NCBI GenBank assembly: GCA_945901025.1 | Contig: CAMDJW010000002.1 | Coordinates: 124,001-188,000 of the forward strand | From: Spirosoma fluviale | GTDB taxonomy: Bacteria; Bacteroidota; Bacteroidia; Cytophagales; Spirosomataceae | Direction of reading: 5' to 3' | Length of the DNA stretch: 64,000 nt | Shown: positions 10,132 to 19,161 of the stretch, one piece after another | Position numbering within the stretch: position 1 is the first letter of the stretch | Layout: the number at the start of each line of letters is the position of its first letter | Translations under genes and position numbers: made by a program | Notes under the pieces: generated by a model | What the model saw: the letters and a program-made list of their open reading frames with translations, nothing else | The model's database searches: none | What the model was told of the DNA's origin: nothing

Positions 10132-10811
10132 GTCTTATATTAAGTATCGAAACTTCTTCCCAACTGTGTTCAGTGGCGCTGCATGATCAAGGCAGATTAA
10201 TCGCCGCATCGCAAAGCGAAGAAGAAGGCGCACACGCGAAACAATTAACATTGCTCATTGAGGACGTCATTAAAAAAGCCGGTACTAAACTTAGTTCGTT
10301 AGTTGGAATAGCGATTTCAATAGGCCCCGGATCTTACACTGGATTAAGGATTGGGTTAGCTACAGCAAAAGGACTTTGCTTTGGACTTGATAAACCATTG
10401 ATCGCTGTTTCGACTTTAAAAATACTTGCGGCTAGATACGCTGATTCAATAGAGCATCAAATTTTGATTCCTGTCATGGATGCCAGGAGAATGGAAGTTT
10501 ATACAGCAGTCTATACCCACGATTTACAAGAGCTTGAACCTGCAAATGCATTAATCTTAGATGATTTTTCTTTTGCTAGATACCAAGGAAAAAACGCGGT
10601 AATTTTTGGACATGGGGCGCAAAAATGCAAAGACTCATTACCATCTTCGTCGCTTACTTTTGATTTAGAAAATCCCTATCCTGAGGCGATGCACATGGGA
10701 AAATTAGCCTATGAGGCATATTTGAACAAAAAATTTGAAAATATAGTTACTATTGAACCTGATTATTTGAAGGAATATATGGGACAGAAGTCACAAAAAA
10801 AATACATCTAA
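10128..10811 (+). CDS. tsaB: tRNA t6A threonylcarbamoyl transferase complex subunit TsaB
   Basis: This 227-residue actin-like ASKHA protein starts LILSIETSSQLCSVAL and has the family signature IAISIGPGSYTGLRIGLATAKGL. TsaB is the non-catalytic partner that holds TsaD and TsaE for N6-threonylcarbamoyl-adenosine formation at A37 of ANN-decoding tRNAs. The start codon overlaps the protease stop (ATGA). Following rnpA in one overlapping run puts two tRNA-maturation functions in one unit. Confidence 0.95.
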   Translation: MSLILSIETSSQLCSVALHDQGRLIAASQSEEEGAHAKQLTLLIEDVIKKAGTKLSSLVGIAISIGPGSYTGLRIGLATAKGLCFGLDKPLIAVSTLKILAARYADSIEHQILIPVMDARRMEVYTAVYTHDLQELEPANALILDDFSFARYQGKNAVIFGHGAQKCKDSLPSSSLTFDLENPYPEAMHMGKLAYEAYLNKKFENIVTIEPDYLKEYMGQKSQKKYI

Positions 10812-11326
10812 TGGAGAATACGATTGAAAATAAAGTAGCCCAAAGCGGATTGATTCAATTGGATTTAGAAACCATTCGAATTCCAGGAGAGCGCATATTT
10901 TTCGACATCAAGCCTTTATTGTTTATGGATATGGTGCTTAAAGAGAAAGACTTTAGAGCATTTCTCAGCGATCATCCCTGGAATCAATATCAAGGAAAGC
11001 ATGTGGCCATTTCATGTTCAAGTGATGCCATCATACCGACGTGGGCTTTCATGTTATTAAGTGCGCAAATGAGCCCATTTGCCGCCACCATTGTCCATGG
11101 AAATTTAGAAGAATTAGAAAAAGAATTATTTATAAAATCCTTATTAGCGTTAAATTTAGACACCTATAAAGATGGCCGAGTGGTCGTTAAAGGCTGTTCT
11201 AAAGAATCGGTGCCTACAGATTCTTATGTAAGGCTTACCACATTATTGCAGCCCATCGTTAAAAGTTTATTTTTTGGAGAGCCTTGTAGCACGGTCCCTA
11301 TTTTTAAAAAGAAGGCGACTAGTTAA
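10811..11326 (+). CDS. DUF2480 family protein
   Basis: This 171-residue soluble protein matches the Bacteroidota-restricted DUF2480 family: ENKVAQSGLIQLDLE at the start, FDIKPLLFMDMVLKEKDFR, the DHPWNQYQGKHVAISCSSDAIIP segment and AFMLLSAQMSPFA. The biochemical role is unknown. It overlaps the tsaB stop by one base, and it overlaps the stop of the convergent DUF4175 gene by 8 bp with no terminator between them. Confidence 0.85.
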   Translation: MENTIENKVAQSGLIQLDLETIRIPGERIFFDIKPLLFMDMVLKEKDFRAFLSDHPWNQYQGKHVAISCSSDAIIPTWAFMLLSAQMSPFAATIVHGNLEELEKELFIKSLLALNLDTYKDGRVVVKGCSKESVPTDSYVRLTTLLQPIVKSLFFGEPCSTVPIFKKKATS

Positions 11327-14300
11327 ATTGATTTAAATAGCGGAGAACTTTTTCCTGGTATGTTGGCTTTAGGTCCACTGGCTTTCGCTGATACAATGAT
11401 CTATTTTCTTCTAGTTTCTTCAGGTAAGGCAACAAATTGGGCGGTGGACTTTCGCGAAATTTTTCGAGTGCATTTTTTGATTCTTTTTTTGGATCTTCTC
11501 CCTGCTCTTTTAAAGCCTTTTCAGATTCCAATAAAATGGGAAGCATTAAATCTTGCCTATTTTGTAATTCTTGATTAAGGCGTTTGTTAACAAAATCAGT
11601 CTCATTTTTTTCCATATTTTTAATGAGGTCCTTCAGGCTTTTCTCTATATTATCTGAACCGGGTCTCCCTTGGATATCTTGTAATTTTTCTTCTAATTCC
11701 TGCCGTAGCCTAGCCTGTTCTTGAGCTATTTTAATCATATCTTCACTCATGGGGCCTTGCTGATCGGACCGACTTTCTCTGGCTTTCTGATTTAGTTTTT
11801 GTTGACGCGCCGCCCATGAACCCTGAGGCTTTTGCTTCCCCTTTTTACCAGGTTTCATTTGCATCTGTTGGTTTTGCAATTGCTGCAATAAATCTGAAAG
11901 CATAACAGCCAATTTATTGATTGAAGCCATCGATTGCTGCTGTCTTGCCTGAACCAAAGACCATTTACGTTCCTTCATCATATTAGCTGCCTCATTCAAT
12001 CGATTGTGCATTTCAGTCGTTTCTCTCGTGATCATTTGAGACAAAGGCATTACTTTTTTTCCTAAGCTAATCAAACTATCTTCCAAAATAAATGCCGTTT
12101 CAGCAATCTTATTTTGCATTTGAGATGCTGATTTTAAAGCTGGGCTTCCTTCACGCAAGCGACGAAAATCTAACATAACACGTTCCTGTTCAAAAGAGAT
12201 TTGCAACAAATTGTCCAACAAAAGTCTTAATTGGTTTACCTCCAAGTCAAGCGCATTACTTTCCTCGCTCGTACGTTTATCTTCTAGTTTTTTAGCTAAC
12301 TTTTTAAGCCCCTCCGCTGATTTTTTTTGAGCAGTTTTGGCTTTATTGGTGGATTTTTTATCCATTAATTCCTCCGCATCATTCATCGACTTTTCAATCT
12401 CTTCCTCCAAGGCATCAAATTCCTTTGAATCCAAATTCATTTCTTTTTCAAGCTTATCAATCACCTTTTCTTGTTCCTTAAATTCTTGATTAATTTCCTT
12501 TTGTTTCGCTTGATTGATGGAGGGCTCCTCGGCCAAATTACTTTGTTTTTGACTCAATTCATTTAAATCTTGAATGGATTCCTCCATCATTTTATCGATT
12601 CTCAAGTCCTTATAAAACTGTTCCAATCTTTGCAATTCCTTTTCTCTATTTTTATTGAGGGATTGTTTTTGTTCTAAATTTTTCTGCCAATTACTAGGCA
12701 ATTCTTTTTGCAAGTTTTTGAATAAATCATCTGCCCCTTTATTTAAATCTGACGTTTGAATTTGGTCAATAAGCTTTTGCAAATTTTCCATTTTTTGGAT
12801 CCAAAGATCCGTTGGCTTTTGAAAACTAAATTGCTGACCCATCCACTTTTCTTGTTGGTCCTTCAAAACATCCAAGGCCTTTTTCAATTCTTTTTCCTTT
12901 GCTAAAACCTCTTCCAGCATTTTATTATTTATGTCTTTCCCTAATTTAAGCCGATTCATCGCATCAGTCAATTCCTTCTTTATTTCTTGAGCCTTCTGAA
13001 TACTTAATGATATATTCTTTTCCAATTCCTTAAATCGATCCTCTGATTTTTTTGCTAATTGCTTTGATTCAGGGAATTCCCAAACTTGTTGGTTTGTTTT
13101 CGTTTTTTTAGGTCCATGAATACCATCATTATCATACACTTCAAAGTAATAACGCAATTGGGCTCCTGGTTGTAATTTTAGAGAATCGAGGCCAATTAAA
13201 AATCGAAAATCAAACTCTTTTTTGCCTGTTGGCATCCTTATATTTCGCACAAATTCAGCTGTCCAACTTGCCTCTTTATCCACGCTAATTTGATATTTAA
13301 AAGCTAGTTTATTAAGCCCATAATCATCATTTGCCACTCCCTTAAAGATCAAAAAACGATAATATAAAGTATCTTCCATTATTTGAGTTTCTATCTTAGG
13401 ATACTGGTCTTTAATTACATCAATGGGGATTATTGATGTTTTTTGGCTTGCAAAATGTTCATTTGATAAGAGTATTTGATAGCTTGAATTTTCAAAAAAT
13501 TGTGTTGAAAATTCATCATTGGCAAACAGTCTATTTTTTTTGAAATCAAATTTAGGAGGCTTTTGGCCCAATAAAATACTGGCCTTTTCCACGTCATTTG
13601 TTGAAATTTCCCAATGAACCCTTGAGCCTTCCGGAATTTGTAGAGGAAGCAATTGGTTCAACTTTTCTGCAGGTCTATGCGTATATGCAGGAAATTCAAT
13701 CGTTATAGTGGTCTTCTCTATGCCAGGTCGGTGAATAATCTGTATGGTTTGTGGCTCAGAGAAATTTTCTCCCGCTTCAAATTGAAACATCAAAGGACTC
13801 GTTATGGGTGGAAGTGCAAAACTGAATACGTTTGTTTCAAGCTCCTTATCCATTTTTATGCGACCTCCTTGACTAACAAAATAAACGTCAGAAGGCAAAT
13901 TTTTGCCGATTAGTTGAACCTGTAAAGTAAATGGCTCCCCCGCGACAACCTCCAAACTTTTATTCAGAATCAAAAACTGGAATGGCAAAGTTTTGGGATA
14001 TTGAAAAGTATAATTGACAATTCGTAAGGTCGGTTTACGGATATATTGTGGATTAAGGTAGTCGAAAAATACGAGTAAAGCGGATAAAAAAATGAGTCCA
14101 AAAAATATTTTTCGATGAATTTTATACTCAATAAAGTCAACAAATTTATAGCCTGATAACTGATGAATTTTTTGCGTAATGGCTGCCTCAAGCAAGGGTG
14201 AATTCGCATTTAGTGTTCCCTCACGTTGAAGTTGGAGTATGTTAATCAATTCATCCTGATGGGATTTGTCAAAAAACATTCCTAGCTTTTTAGCCATAAA

Positions 14301-14576
14301 CTCTAAATCAGCATGTTTAATATTCTTAGTCCATTTGGCTATGGGTTTAAAACAAATGCTAAGAAGCAACGCAACTGATGCACTTAAAAATAAATAGTAT
14401 AGTATCCCTCGAAGTGGGGACGATAGCCAAGCAAAATATTCGATTAAAATAAAGATCGTACCGATGCAGGTAATCCATAAAAAACTGAGCAAAAGGCCTT
14501 TTATAACCTCATTTCTATAAAAGAGGCGATGATAGGATTTTAATTGAGAAACGACCGGGTTTTCTTGGGTTGCCAA
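11319..14576 (-). CDS. DUF4175 family giant membrane/coiled-coil protein
   Basis: This 1085-residue protein starts at TTG. Three hydrophobic helices (about 25-48, 56-76 and 155-172) are followed by beta-rich, Ig-like sequence to about residue 500. From there to the end it is long coiled coil and Lys/Glu/Gln-rich (e.g. KELEKNISLSIQKAQEIKKE). This architecture matches DUF4175, found across Bacteroidota. The coiled coil probably projects into the periplasm, but no function is established. It is transcribed alone. An ATG at 14583 is out of frame, which supports the TTG start. Confidence 0.82.
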   Translation of the reverse strand: MATQENPVVSQLKSYHRLFYRNEVIKGLLLSFLWITCIGTIFILIEYFAWLSSPLRGILYYLFLSASVALLLSICFKPIAKWTKNIKHADLEFMAKKLGMFFDKSHQDELINILQLQREGTLNANSPLLEAAITQKIHQLSGYKFVDFIEYKIHRKIFFGLIFLSALLVFFDYLNPQYIRKPTLRIVNYTFQYPKTLPFQFLILNKSLEVVAGEPFTLQVQLIGKNLPSDVYFVSQGGRIKMDKELETNVFSFALPPITSPLMFQFEAGENFSEPQTIQIIHRPGIEKTTITIEFPAYTHRPAEKLNQLLPLQIPEGSRVHWEISTNDVEKASILLGQKPPKFDFKKNRLFANDEFSTQFFENSSYQILLSNEHFASQKTSIIPIDVIKDQYPKIETQIMEDTLYYRFLIFKGVANDDYGLNKLAFKYQISVDKEASWTAEFVRNIRMPTGKKEFDFRFLIGLDSLKLQPGAQLRYYFEVYDNDGIHGPKKTKTNQQVWEFPESKQLAKKSEDRFKELEKNISLSIQKAQEIKKELTDAMNRLKLGKDINNKMLEEVLAKEKELKKALDVLKDQQEKWMGQQFSFQKPTDLWIQKMENLQKLIDQIQTSDLNKGADDLFKNLQKELPSNWQKNLEQKQSLNKNREKELQRLEQFYKDLRIDKMMEESIQDLNELSQKQSNLAEEPSINQAKQKEINQEFKEQEKVIDKLEKEMNLDSKEFDALEEEIEKSMNDAEELMDKKSTNKAKTAQKKSAEGLKKLAKKLEDKRTSEESNALDLEVNQLRLLLDNLLQISFEQERVMLDFRRLREGSPALKSASQMQNKIAETAFILEDSLISLGKKVMPLSQMITRETTEMHNRLNEAANMMKERKWSLVQARQQQSMASINKLAVMLSDLLQQLQNQQMQMKPGKKGKQKPQGSWAARQQKLNQKARESRSDQQGPMSEDMIKIAQEQARLRQELEEKLQDIQGRPGSDNIEKSLKDLIKNMEKNETDFVNKRLNQELQNRQDLMLPILLESEKALKEQGEDPKKESKNALEKFRESPPPNLLPYLKKLEENRSLYQRKPVDLKPTYQEKVLRYLNQFN

Positions 14577-14687
14577 ATGCCATTAAAAAGTTGAAAATAC
14601 GATTTTTACACCTAAGTTCTTCACCTTTTGAAAAAATAAAATTGCTTCCAAGAGCGCTTTTTGGTAATATTGGGTAATTATTAATGT

Positions 14688-15572
14688 ATGTCCCAACAAT
14701 CGCAAGAGCAATATCAATTTATAGAAAGGATCCTCAAAATTCATGTTCGGGAGGATGTTTCCATTGAGGAATTTCAGTTTTTTTATGGAGGGAATTTTAA
14801 TTTAGCGGTTCGGGTTAAATTAAAGTCAGGGGAATTTTTTATCAAATGGAATCAAGGTGACCACCACGGTTTATTTGAAGCAGAAGCAAAAAATCTCCAG
14901 TTATTAGCTCAAACAAATACGATACAAGTACCTCAGGTCATTGGCGTGGGATCTATTGAAGAGAAGGAATATTTAATGATGGAGTGTATTCCATCTGGGG
15001 AAATAAATGCTACGTATTGGGAAGATTTTGGACGTAAATTGGCCCTAATGCACCACAATTCTTCTGAAATGGGACATGGCTTAAACTACACAAATTACCT
15101 TGGGGCTGCAGAACAAAAGAATGAATGGAATTTACATGGGCTTAGTTTTTTCATTGAAAACAGATTACAAAATCAGATTGAGATCGCGGTTTACAATAGG
15201 AAAATTGACCTTGACATGGAAAAAAAGTTTCGTCAATTGTTTGAAAAGCTCCCCGAAATAATACCTAATGAATCTTCATCTCTAATGCATGGAGATTTGT
15301 GGTCAGGAAATGTGATGGTAAACACAAGCGGACAAGTTGTATTAGTAGATCCCTCCTGCTATTATGGACTTAGAGAAGCTGAATTGGCCTTTACGACAAT
15401 GTTTGGTGGTTTCGACAAGACTTTTTATGAGGCTTATCATGAAGCATATCCGATAGAAAAAGGATTCCATGAACGAATTCCTATTTATAATTTATACCCT
15501 TTGATGGTGCACGTCAATTTATTTGGCGAGGGTTATGTGCCTGCAGTACAAAAAATATTGAATAGCTATTGA
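14688..15572 (+). CDS. Fructosamine kinase family protein
   Basis: This 294-residue kinase has the aminoglycoside-phosphotransferase fold. It shows FFYGGNFNLAVRVKL (nucleotide loop), FFIKWN (ATP-binding Lys53), the catalytic HGDLWSGN (His201, Asp203, Asn208) and the metal ligand Asp221 in LVDPSCYYGLREAELAF. The latter two stretches are the fructosamine-kinase signature. Such enzymes phosphorylate ketosamines (glycated amines) so that they decompose, repairing glycation damage. The end overlaps ispH, which converges on it, by 7 bp. Confidence 0.92.
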   Translation: MSQQSQEQYQFIERILKIHVREDVSIEEFQFFYGGNFNLAVRVKLKSGEFFIKWNQGDHHGLFEAEAKNLQLLAQTNTIQVPQVIGVGSIEEKEYLMMECIPSGEINATYWEDFGRKLALMHHNSSEMGHGLNYTNYLGAAEQKNEWNLHGLSFFIENRLQNQIEIAVYNRKIDLDMEKKFRQLFEKLPEIIPNESSSLMHGDLWSGNVMVNTSGQVVLVDPSCYYGLREAELAFTTMFGGFDKTFYEAYHEAYPIEKGFHERIPIYNLYPLMVHVNLFGEGYVPAVQKILNSY

Positions 15573-16807
15573 TTTTTGTCGATAACCCACTGATCTACGA
15601 CCTGATCTACGGGTTTAGCTGAAGGGAATAAGGAAACGGTTTTCCTCAATATATCTTCGACTACCGCATCTGGACAGGATGCCCCACAAGTTAAAAGCAC
15701 TCGAACTTTTTCTTTTTGTGGAATAAATTCATTAATCAAAACTTCTTCTTTTTTGACATTATCAAAATGAAAAATCTGTTTTTCTGAAATGATCTTTTCC
15801 GCGGATTTAATAAAATAGGTTGGAAGCTTATCCGCGCATAAATCGACCAAATGAGCTGTATTTGAAGAATTATACCCACCTGCTACGATGGCAAAATCTG
15901 CGTCTTCAGCTAGCAATCCATACGTGGCGCTTTGATTATCATTGGTTGCGTAACAAAGCGTATCGCGAGTATCTGCAAAGTGAGAGGTGATTTGATCCCC
16001 AGATAATTGATAAAAATCGACAATTACTTCCCGTAAAAAATCAACAATTTCTTGGGTATCTGTGGCCAGCATGGTGGTTTGGTTCACAACACCAATTCTT
16101 ATTAAATCCTTTGCCGGATCAAAACCTTCTGAATATTGACCATCAAATTCCTTATAGAATTCAACTGAATCTTTTTCAAGCCTAATGTAATCAGCTAATT
16201 GTTTCGCTTGATTAATATTTTTTATAATCAGTGTAGGAGTGACTGATTTAGAATGAGAAAAAGTAGCCTTCGTCTCTTCATGGCTCGGTTTTCCATGTAC
16301 AATGACCGAATATTTTTTTTGCCCAATCGAGTTAGCGCGATTCCAAACTTTTTCAACAAATGGACAGGTGGTATCATATGAATAAATATCAATACCGATA
16401 TTAGACAGTATTGCTTGAATTTCAAGCGTCGTGCCAAATGCAGGGACAATAACCACATCTTTTGAGGTCAATTGATCCCAAGGTACGAGCTGATTGCCCA
16501 AAGTATCTTGTATGAATTGCACCCCTCGGTCTAACAAATCAGCATTGACTGCAGGGTTATGAATCATCTCAGAAAGTAAAAATATCCGTTTGTCAGGATT
16601 TTCTTCGACAATTCGATAGGCTATTTCTACTGCATTTTCAACCCCATAACAAAATCCAAAATGGCGAGAAATTAAAATTTCTAAAGGACCAAAATCAAAG
16701 TGGGATGGCTCAAAATTCTTTTTCATTTTATCCCCAAACCTCCTAGCTTCTTTGATTTTCCCAATCAAATTACTTTTAAACAAAACAGGAATTGAAAATG
16801 CTTTCAT
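15566..16807 (-). CDS. ispH: 4-hydroxy-3-methylbut-2-enyl diphosphate reductase, long Bacteroidota form
   Basis: IspH performs the last step of the MEP pathway, reducing HMBPP to IPP and DMAPP with a 4Fe-4S cluster. The three cluster cysteines lie in GFCYGVENA, TTCPFVEKVW and CGASCPDAVVE; the substrate-binding His and the SHFADTRDTLCYATNDNQSA stretch are present. I place the start at 16807, because recalled homologues begin with a similar MKxFxIPxxYxSxLIxxIK stretch and an A-rich ribosome-binding region precedes it. The frame stays open to an ATG at 16888, adding 27 residues. dxs, the first step of the pathway, is also in this window. Confidence 0.95.
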   Translation of the reverse strand: MKAFSIPVLFKSNLIGKIKEARRFGDKMKKNFEPSHFDFGPLEILISRHFGFCYGVENAVEIAYRIVEENPDKRIFLLSEMIHNPAVNADLLDRGVQFIQDTLGNQLVPWDQLTSKDVVIVPAFGTTLEIQAILSNIGIDIYSYDTTCPFVEKVWNRANSIGQKKYSVIVHGKPSHEETKATFSHSKSVTPTLIIKNINQAKQLADYIRLEKDSVEFYKEFDGQYSEGFDPAKDLIRIGVVNQTTMLATDTQEIVDFLREVIVDFYQLSGDQITSHFADTRDTLCYATNDNQSATYGLLAEDADFAIVAGGYNSSNTAHLVDLCADKLPTYFIKSAEKIISEKQIFHFDNVKKEEVLINEFIPQKEKVRVLLTCGASCPDAVVEDILRKTVSLFPSAKPVDQVVDQWVIDKNQ

Positions 16808-16929
16808 TTTTTTTAATGTTCTTCTTACTGGCAATCCAATAAAACTGCCGATTAAATCACTATTAAGTGATTTAGTTAATTGATCCATGACCTCTAGCTT
16901 TATAAACTACTAATTTGATTAACAGTTTT

Positions 16930-16937
16930 CAAAAATA
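16930..16937 (-). promoter_or_regulatory. Possible -7 element for ispH
   Basis: The minus strand reads TATTTTTG, a TAnnTTTG match, upstream of ispH. No clear TTG lies at the -33 position, so support is only moderate. Confidence 0.35.
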
Positions 16938-17007
16938 CATAGCTATTCATTAATTTCCTTTTAAATAACCCGTTTAATAAATAAATTCTTTAAAATCGGC
17001 CTAATCA

Positions 17008-17038
17008 TTGCCCTTTATAAATAGTTGTAGTACTTTTG
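17008..17038 (+). promoter_or_regulatory. Promoter of the 17099-19782 operon
   Basis: TTG (17008-17010), a 20-base spacer and TACTTTTG (17031-17038) fit the Bacteroidota consensus. The gene at 17099 follows, and downstream gaps of no more than 11 bp suggest this promoter serves all five genes to 19782. Confidence 0.65.
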
Positions 17039-17080
17039 TTCGGTAAAAAATATCGATGATCATTTTTTACCCTTTAAATT

Positions 17081-17098
17081 ATGAATGCAAAAGCTTAA
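17081..17098 (+). CDS. Possible five-codon leader ORF (MNAKA)
   Basis: ATG-AAT-GCA-AAA-GCT-TAA lies within the predicted 5' leader, and its stop is immediately followed by the ATG of the next gene (TAA then ATG at 17099). Such an arrangement allows terminating ribosomes to reinitiate. It may also be chance in AT-rich DNA. Confidence 0.2.
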   Translation: MNAKA

Positions 17099-17710
17099 AT
17101 GAAAGATTCAAAATCAGCTAAGACTAGATTGATTCGTTTGCTTGTTGGAAATCCAATAAGCAAATTCGCCTTGTCGTTCATTAAAAATCCAATCAACTTT
17201 TTATATACTGGATTAGGCATCTTCGTGGTTTTAATATCCTATGACAATACATTTAGTATTAAACCCACTGAGCAAAGTTTTTTTTCAGGAAAAATAATTT
17301 TTGGCAATGAGAATTATCATCGCATTCAGACCAATGAAGTTATTGGTACGATAAAGCCTGAAATGGGAGAAAATACGCTTACGATAACAGCGACAAATAA
17401 GGAGAATTTAGAATCTGTTTATTTGAAAATATTTAAACTTAAGGGCCAAGGAACCTATTTTATTCCAGGAGATGGGGAAATAGAAAACATTGGAAATTTA
17501 ATTAAGAATCTTGAACATTATACCGATAAAAACAATTTTTTTGAATCTACATTACCAAATAAGGAAGGGGTTCAAAATGGCGTTGGAAGGGTTAATATAA
17601 CCGTTGTCACAGACAAAGAAATTGAAGGTGAGCTTATATTAATAGGTAATAATTCAAAGGGTGATCAAGCAGTTTTAGAATCAGCCAAGTTCAAAATACA
17701 TCTTCAATAA
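17099..17710 (+). CDS. Hypothetical membrane-anchored protein
   Basis: This 203-residue protein has a basic N-terminal segment, one membrane helix (about residues 33-47, INFLYTGLGIFVVLISY) and a beta-rich exported domain (SIKPTEQSFFSGKIIFG onward), ending in KFKIHLQ. I recognise no catalytic motif. A type II single-pass protein facing the periplasm is the simplest reading. It opens the operon that contains exonuclease III, but nothing in its sequence suggests DNA work. Confidence 0.65.
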   Translation: MKDSKSAKTRLIRLLVGNPISKFALSFIKNPINFLYTGLGIFVVLISYDNTFSIKPTEQSFFSGKIIFGNENYHRIQTNEVIGTIKPEMGENTLTITATNKENLESVYLKIFKLKGQGTYFIPGDGEIENIGNLIKNLEHYTDKNNFFESTLPNKEGVQNGVGRVNITVVTDKEIEGELILIGNNSKGDQAVLESAKFKIHLQ

Positions 17711-17721
17711 TCATCAATTTC

Positions 17722-18087
17722 ATGGAATTCGAGCCAGCCTTAGTTAAAGAAGCATGGGAATCAATTCTTGATTTTCTTGAGACTCAATTTAATAAGCGAC
17801 CCGCAGATCTAGAATCTGTGTTATTTTTAATTGGCGTTCAGGAATTGGGACATGGACATGTCCATTTCACCAAAGAGCAAAAACAAGATTTAATGCATAT
17901 CGCAACCTGCAAGGTTTTGAGCTATAGTGGGTTTTATTCATTAGATGGTAAAGATGCTGAAGGGTGGCCACATTGGGAATTAATTCAAAATTTGCCTCCA
18001 TTAAATCTAAAAGAGCAAGAGATCCTAATCAAAGCACATGTCATTCATTACTTCAAAACAGAAGTCTTATTTGAGGAAATGTCATGA
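17722..18087 (+). CDS. Conserved hypothetical protein upstream of xth
   Basis: This 121-residue soluble helical protein shows distinctive conserved-looking stretches (LIGVQELGHGHVHFTKEQKQ and LDGKDAEGWPHWE), which may indicate a Bacteroidota-specific family of unknown function. The His-rich GHGHVH could bind a metal, but this is speculation. Its stop overlaps the xth start (ATGA), implying translational coupling. Confidence 0.65.
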   Translation: MEFEPALVKEAWESILDFLETQFNKRPADLESVLFLIGVQELGHGHVHFTKEQKQDLMHIATCKVLSYSGFYSLDGKDAEGWPHWELIQNLPPLNLKEQEILIKAHVIHYFKTEVLFEEMS

Positions 18088-18848
18088 AAATAATCAGTTA
18101 CAATGTGAATGGAATTCGGGCAGCCATTCAAAAGGGATTCATCGCTTGGCTTTCTCAGGAAAATCCAGATATCATCTGTTTACAAGAGCTGAAGGCAGAA
18201 GAGGAAAAAGTTGACTTAGCCGAAATAAAATCATTAGGTTATCATGTTTATTGGCAATCAGCGCAGAAAAAAGGATATTCTGGAGTGGGTATTTTCACCA
18301 AAATAAAACCAGTTTCCGTTCAATATGGCTGTGGAATTGAAAAATACGACCAAGAAGGAAGAGTGCTCCAAGTAAATTTCGAGAACTATTCTGTCATGAG
18401 TGTATATATGCCATCTGGATCCAGTGGTGATGAAAGGCAATCATTCAAAATGGAATGGTTAGCTGATTTTCAGGCATATACAAATGAATTAGTGAAAACC
18501 TACCCTAACATAATTATAGCCGGTGATTATAATATTTGCCACAGAGCCATTGATATTCATAATCCAAAATCTAATGCAAACAGCTCTGGTTTCTTACCTG
18601 AAGAGCGTGAATGGATGGAAAATTATATCAACAGTGGATTTGTGGATACTTTTCGATCGATTCATCCAACTATTGAGCATCAATATTCATGGTGGAGTTA
18701 CCGAGCAGGTGCAAGAGAAAAAAATTTAGGTTGGCGCATCGACTATTTAATGGCGAGTAAACCTATGGCTCAATCCATTAAAAATGCGTCGATTTTAGCC
18801 GATGTTAAACATTCAGATCATTGTCCCATCTTATTAGAAATCAATTAA
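18084..18848 (+). CDS. xth: Exodeoxyribonuclease III (AP endonuclease)
   Basis: This 254-residue enzyme has the exonuclease III / endonuclease-reverse-transcriptase fold. It shows MKIISYNVNGIRAA, CLQELKAEE with metal ligand Glu35, GYSGVGIFTK, the GDYNICH loop, YSWWSYRAGAR, WRIDYLMAS and the catalytic KHSDHCPI. It cuts 5' to abasic sites and trims 3' ends in base-excision repair. The residue pattern fits the XthA-type subgroup of about 255 residues. Upstream and downstream spacing (4-bp overlap, 1-bp gap) shows it is embedded in an operon. Confidence 0.97.
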   Translation: MKIISYNVNGIRAAIQKGFIAWLSQENPDIICLQELKAEEEKVDLAEIKSLGYHVYWQSAQKKGYSGVGIFTKIKPVSVQYGCGIEKYDQEGRVLQVNFENYSVMSVYMPSGSSGDERQSFKMEWLADFQAYTNELVKTYPNIIIAGDYNICHRAIDIHNPKSNANSSGFLPEEREWMENYINSGFVDTFRSIHPTIEHQYSWWSYRAGAREKNLGWRIDYLMASKPMAQSIKNASILADVKHSDHCPILLEIN

Positions 18849-18849
18849 T

Positions 18850-19152
18850 ATGCACTTTGAAAAACATGTCTTTATTTGCACCAATGACAAGGATGCTCCC
18901 AAAAAATGCTGTGGATCTGCTCACGGAATGGATTTAATTCAAGCATTTAAAGATGAGTGGGCAAAATCAGGAAATACAAGTAAAATAAGAATTCAAAAAT
19001 CGGGTTGTTTAGATTTTTGTGGCAAAGGCCCCACGATGGTCGTTTATCCCGAAGGTGTTTTTTACGGAAATGTCCAATTGGAAGATGTGTCAGAAATAAC
19101 TGAGCAACATTTAATTGGCGATCAGATTGTATCCCGACTGCAAATTGGATAA
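18850..19152 (+). CDS. Thioredoxin-like 2Fe-2S ferredoxin
   Basis: This 100-residue protein is of the thioredoxin-fold 2Fe-2S type. It begins KHVFICTNDKDAPKKCCGSA (Cys10, Cys20/21) and carries the second cysteine pair in SGCLDFCGKGP (Cys53, Cys57), followed by MVVYPEGVFYG. The spacing is as in Azotobacter FeFd-like small ferredoxins and NuoE-like domains. The electron partner is unknown. It lies 1 bp after xth, so co-expression with a repair enzyme is likely, but the functional link is open. Confidence 0.9.
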   Translation: MHFEKHVFICTNDKDAPKKCCGSAHGMDLIQAFKDEWAKSGNTSKIRIQKSGCLDFCGKGPTMVVYPEGVFYGNVQLEDVSEITEQHLIGDQIVSRLQIG

Positions 19153-19161
19153 ATTGCGAAC

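Noticed and set aside
14574-14583. Possible frameshift at the start of the DUF4175 gene (an out-of-frame ATG at 14583)
   Set aside because: The TTG at 14576 gives a full-length protein and no downstream disruption is seen.
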